A stretch of 8,526 bases of DNA, from NCBI GenBank assembly GCA_035500775.1, contig DATJWY010000035.1, positions 1-8,526 of the forward strand, given 5' to 3'. The translations under genes and the position numbers were made by a program. The notes below the pieces were generated by a model. That model made no database searches, had not been told where the DNA came from, and was given only the letters and a program-made list of their open reading frames with translations. Below are positions 7,815 through 8,526 of this stretch, one piece after another; positions within the stretch are counted from its first letter, which is position 1; every line of letters starts with the position of its first letter. Source of the DNA: DATJWY01 sp035500775 (GTDB lineage: Bacteria; Pseudomonadota; Alphaproteobacteria; Acetobacterales; Acetobacteraceae).

Positions 7815-8075
7815 ATGGGTTGGTTCACAGGCCTCGTCCTCTATCTTCTGATCTGGTGGACGGTGCTGTTCGCCGTCCTGCCCTGGGGCATCCGGCCGGT
7901 CGAAGCGCCGGATGCCAGATCCGGTTGGCGCGGCGCGCCGGAGAAACCCTTTCTGCTCCGCAAGGTGTTGGCGACGACCCTCATCGCTGCGGTGATCTGG
8001 GTGGTTTGTGTGCTGCTGATCCGCGGTCCGTGGTTCAGCTTCCGCCACGGTTGGCTGGCAATGCCTGAAAATTAG
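7815..8075 (+). CDS. DUF1467 family small membrane protein
   Basis: 86 residues, two hydrophobic segments: about 4-24 (FTGLVLYLLIWWTVLFAVLP) and about 49-69 (KVLATTLIAAVIWVVCVLLI), joined by a polar loop with GIRPVEAPDARSGWRGAPEKP. The WW-x-x-LFAVLPWGIRP pattern and the loop are typical, as I recall, of the DUF1467 family found next to rnj in alphaproteobacteria; its function is unknown. Expected to be an inner-membrane protein with a loop between two helices. The ATG at 7815 follows a very strong purine-rich ribosome binding site (GGGGAGGGG, 7803-7811) and lies 16 nt after the rnj stop; in-frame upstream ATGs lie inside rnj and are rejected. Its stop TAG (8073-8075) falls in the loop of an inverted repeat. 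The family assignment is by recalled pattern and context, not by search. Confidence 0.83.
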   Translation: MGWFTGLVLYLLIWWTVLFAVLPWGIRPVEAPDARSGWRGAPEKPFLLRKVLATTLIAAVIWVVCVLLIRGPWFSFRHGWLAMPEN

Positions 8076-8111
8076 ACCACCCATGAATCATCCGGCATTT
8101 ATTTCAGGCAT
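8061..8111 (+). repeat. 10-bp perfect inverted repeat spanning the end of the DUF1467 gene
   Basis: ATGCCTGAAA (8061-8070) is the exact reverse complement of TTTCAGGCAT (8102-8111), with a 31-nt AT-rich loop holding the stop codon of the DUF1467 gene. An alternative pairing, GCATT (8095-8099) with AATGC (8112-8116), is mutually exclusive with it. No T run follows directly, so this is not a standard terminator; it could protect the 3' end of the transcript, bind a protein as DNA, or be chance. Confidence 0.45.
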
Positions 8112-8472
8112 AATGCGTCTGAATTGGGCAAAAGACAGATTTTTGATCGTATTATTGTGTAGACAGGTTCAGGGGGCGCGCTCATCCTTGGCTCAGGACG
8201 GGGACCGTTCCTCTTCCTGCCGTATGACTGGCGTTTCCTCCCTAAACTTGGCCCGCGCGGCTACCGCCCGCGGGCCACTTTCTTCGCCAGTGCCGCCTCC
8301 CTTGCGGTCCGAAACGTTGTCCCGCCCCGTCCCGGTCACGCTGGCGGCTTGTGTCTCGCCGCCTGGCCAGCCACGCTTGCTTGCCGCTCCGCCCCTGGAG
8401 ATCCCGTGGGAACGGCTCTTGCCGGGGCCGCGTCCCGACCGCATGGTGCGGCTGCCCAGGCAAGGACAGGGG
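8076..8472. other. Gene-poor boundary region with an AT-rich island and a terminator-like hairpin
   Basis: About 400 nt without a gene I can support. The first part, about 8083-8165, is strikingly AT-rich: in 8101-8160 only 21 of 60 bases are G or C, against roughly two in three elsewhere. It contains a TATTAT hexamer (8150-8155) that could be a -10 box; the nearest -35-like hexamer, TTGGGC (8124-8129), is 20 nt away, which is too far for confidence. AGACAG occurs twice (8133-8138 and 8161-8166). From about 8171 the base composition returns to GC-rich, with a hairpin at 8250-8276 and a small one at 8439-8451 (CCGCA/TGCGG). Frame 1 is open throughout but reads as a proline- and arginine-rich peptide with no recognisable family. 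Confidence 0.5.
8250..8284 (+). terminator. Candidate intrinsic terminator of the nuo-birA-coaX-rnj-DUF1467 transcript
   Basis: GGCCCGCG (8250-8257) pairs perfectly with CGCGGGCC (8269-8276). Past one bulged C (8258), GGC (8259-8261) pairs with GCC (8266-8268) around a TACC loop, giving an 11-bp GC-rich stem. The tail ACTTTCTT has five T in eight, moderate for a rho-independent terminator on the + strand; the opposite strand has a poorer tail. It lies 175 nt after the last convincing stop codon, which is far but possible. Confidence 0.4.
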
Positions 8473-8526
8473 ATGGTCGCGCGCGGCTGGCAGTTCCAGA
8501 TCGACCGAGGCGGTAGGCTCACCGCA
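8473..8526 (+). CDS. Possible 5-oxoprolinase/hydantoinase-family protein, N-terminal fragment cut by the window end
   Basis: Eighteen codons to the window end, starting MVARGWQFQIDRGG. The ATG at 8473 has AAGGA (8462-8466) 6 nt upstream, good spacing. Proteins of the 5-oxoprolinase (ATP-hydrolysing)/hydantoinase A+B fusion family typically open with a stretch like WQFWIDRGGTFTD, the glycine-rich phosphate-binding motif of their actin-like fold. Here WQF-x-IDRGG matches, but the next residues read RLTA instead of TFTD. In-frame ATG codons at 8443 and 8224 would also be possible starts but would place the motif further inside and lack a ribosome binding site. With so little visible the call is tentative: it may be a true enzyme with a variant motif, a decayed copy, or a coincidental match. 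Known members act in the cytoplasm on 5-oxoproline or hydantoins with ATP. Confidence 0.4.
   Translation, partial: MVARGWQFQIDRGGRLTA

Noticed and set aside
8083..8472. Plus-strand open frame from ATG 8083 (or 8113 or 8224) running to the window end
   Set aside because: No ribosome binding site at these starts. The peptide begins in the AT-rich island and becomes proline/arginine-rich without a known family, and it would run through the terminator-like hairpin. Only the last part, from 8473, looks like a gene start. The MRL opening at 8113 recalls ProS but nothing after it matches.
8193..8522. Minus-strand open frame of 109 codons at the right edge
   Set aside because: Composition is Gly/Arg/Ser-rich with no motif, no clear ribosome binding site, and it opposes the more plausible start at 8473.
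1..8526. CRISPR arrays, tRNA or rRNA genes, insertion sequences, phage or toxin-antitoxin genes
   Set aside because: No regularly spaced repeats, tRNA-like cloverleaf, transposase motifs or paired small ORFs with a recognisable antitoxin/toxin pattern were seen on either strand.

Overview
The window is about two-thirds GC (by eye) and almost fully coding on the + strand. It looks like the chromosome of an alphaproteobacterium, most likely Rhodospirillales/Acetobacteraceae-like. The evidence is the gene order nuoL-nuoM-nuoN-birA-coaX-rnj-DUF1467, a biotin ligase without a DNA-binding domain, a type III pantothenate kinase, and a DUF1467 membrane protein, a family known mainly from alphaproteobacteria. 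The assignment below class level is inference from gene content and recall.

Layout. Positions 1-4443 hold the end of the respiratory complex I operon: nuoL (5' end cut off by the window), nuoM and nuoN, the three antiporter-like proton-pumping subunits. From 4440 to 8075 follow birA (biotin-protein ligase), coaX (pantothenate kinase, first step of CoA synthesis), rnj (ribonuclease J) and a small two-helix membrane protein of the DUF1467 family. Three junctions overlap by 1-4 nt (nuoM/nuoN, nuoN/birA, coaX/rnj), nuoL/nuoM are 4 nt apart and rnj/DUF1467 16 nt apart. The only real gap, 111 nt, lies before coaX and carries a small inverted repeat and a strong ribosome binding site. The set therefore reads as one long transcript, perhaps with an internal promoter before coaX. 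It links energy conservation (complex I), cofactor supply (biotin, CoA) and RNA turnover.

After 8075 the character changes. An AT-rich island (about 8083-8165) begins just after the last gene, with a 10-bp inverted repeat straddling that gene's stop codon. A GC-rich hairpin with a T-rich tail follows at 8250-8284 and is a plausible terminator. At the right edge, a start codon at 8473 with a good ribosome binding site opens a short peptide resembling the extreme N-terminus of 5-oxoprolinase/hydantoinase enzymes, with a changed glycine-rich motif; only 18 codons are visible. The proS gene often found after this cluster in related bacteria is not seen.

I did not find an undescribed system. The main block is conserved housekeeping DNA; the points worth a second look are the 3' boundary region, the hairpins and the partial gene at the right edge.
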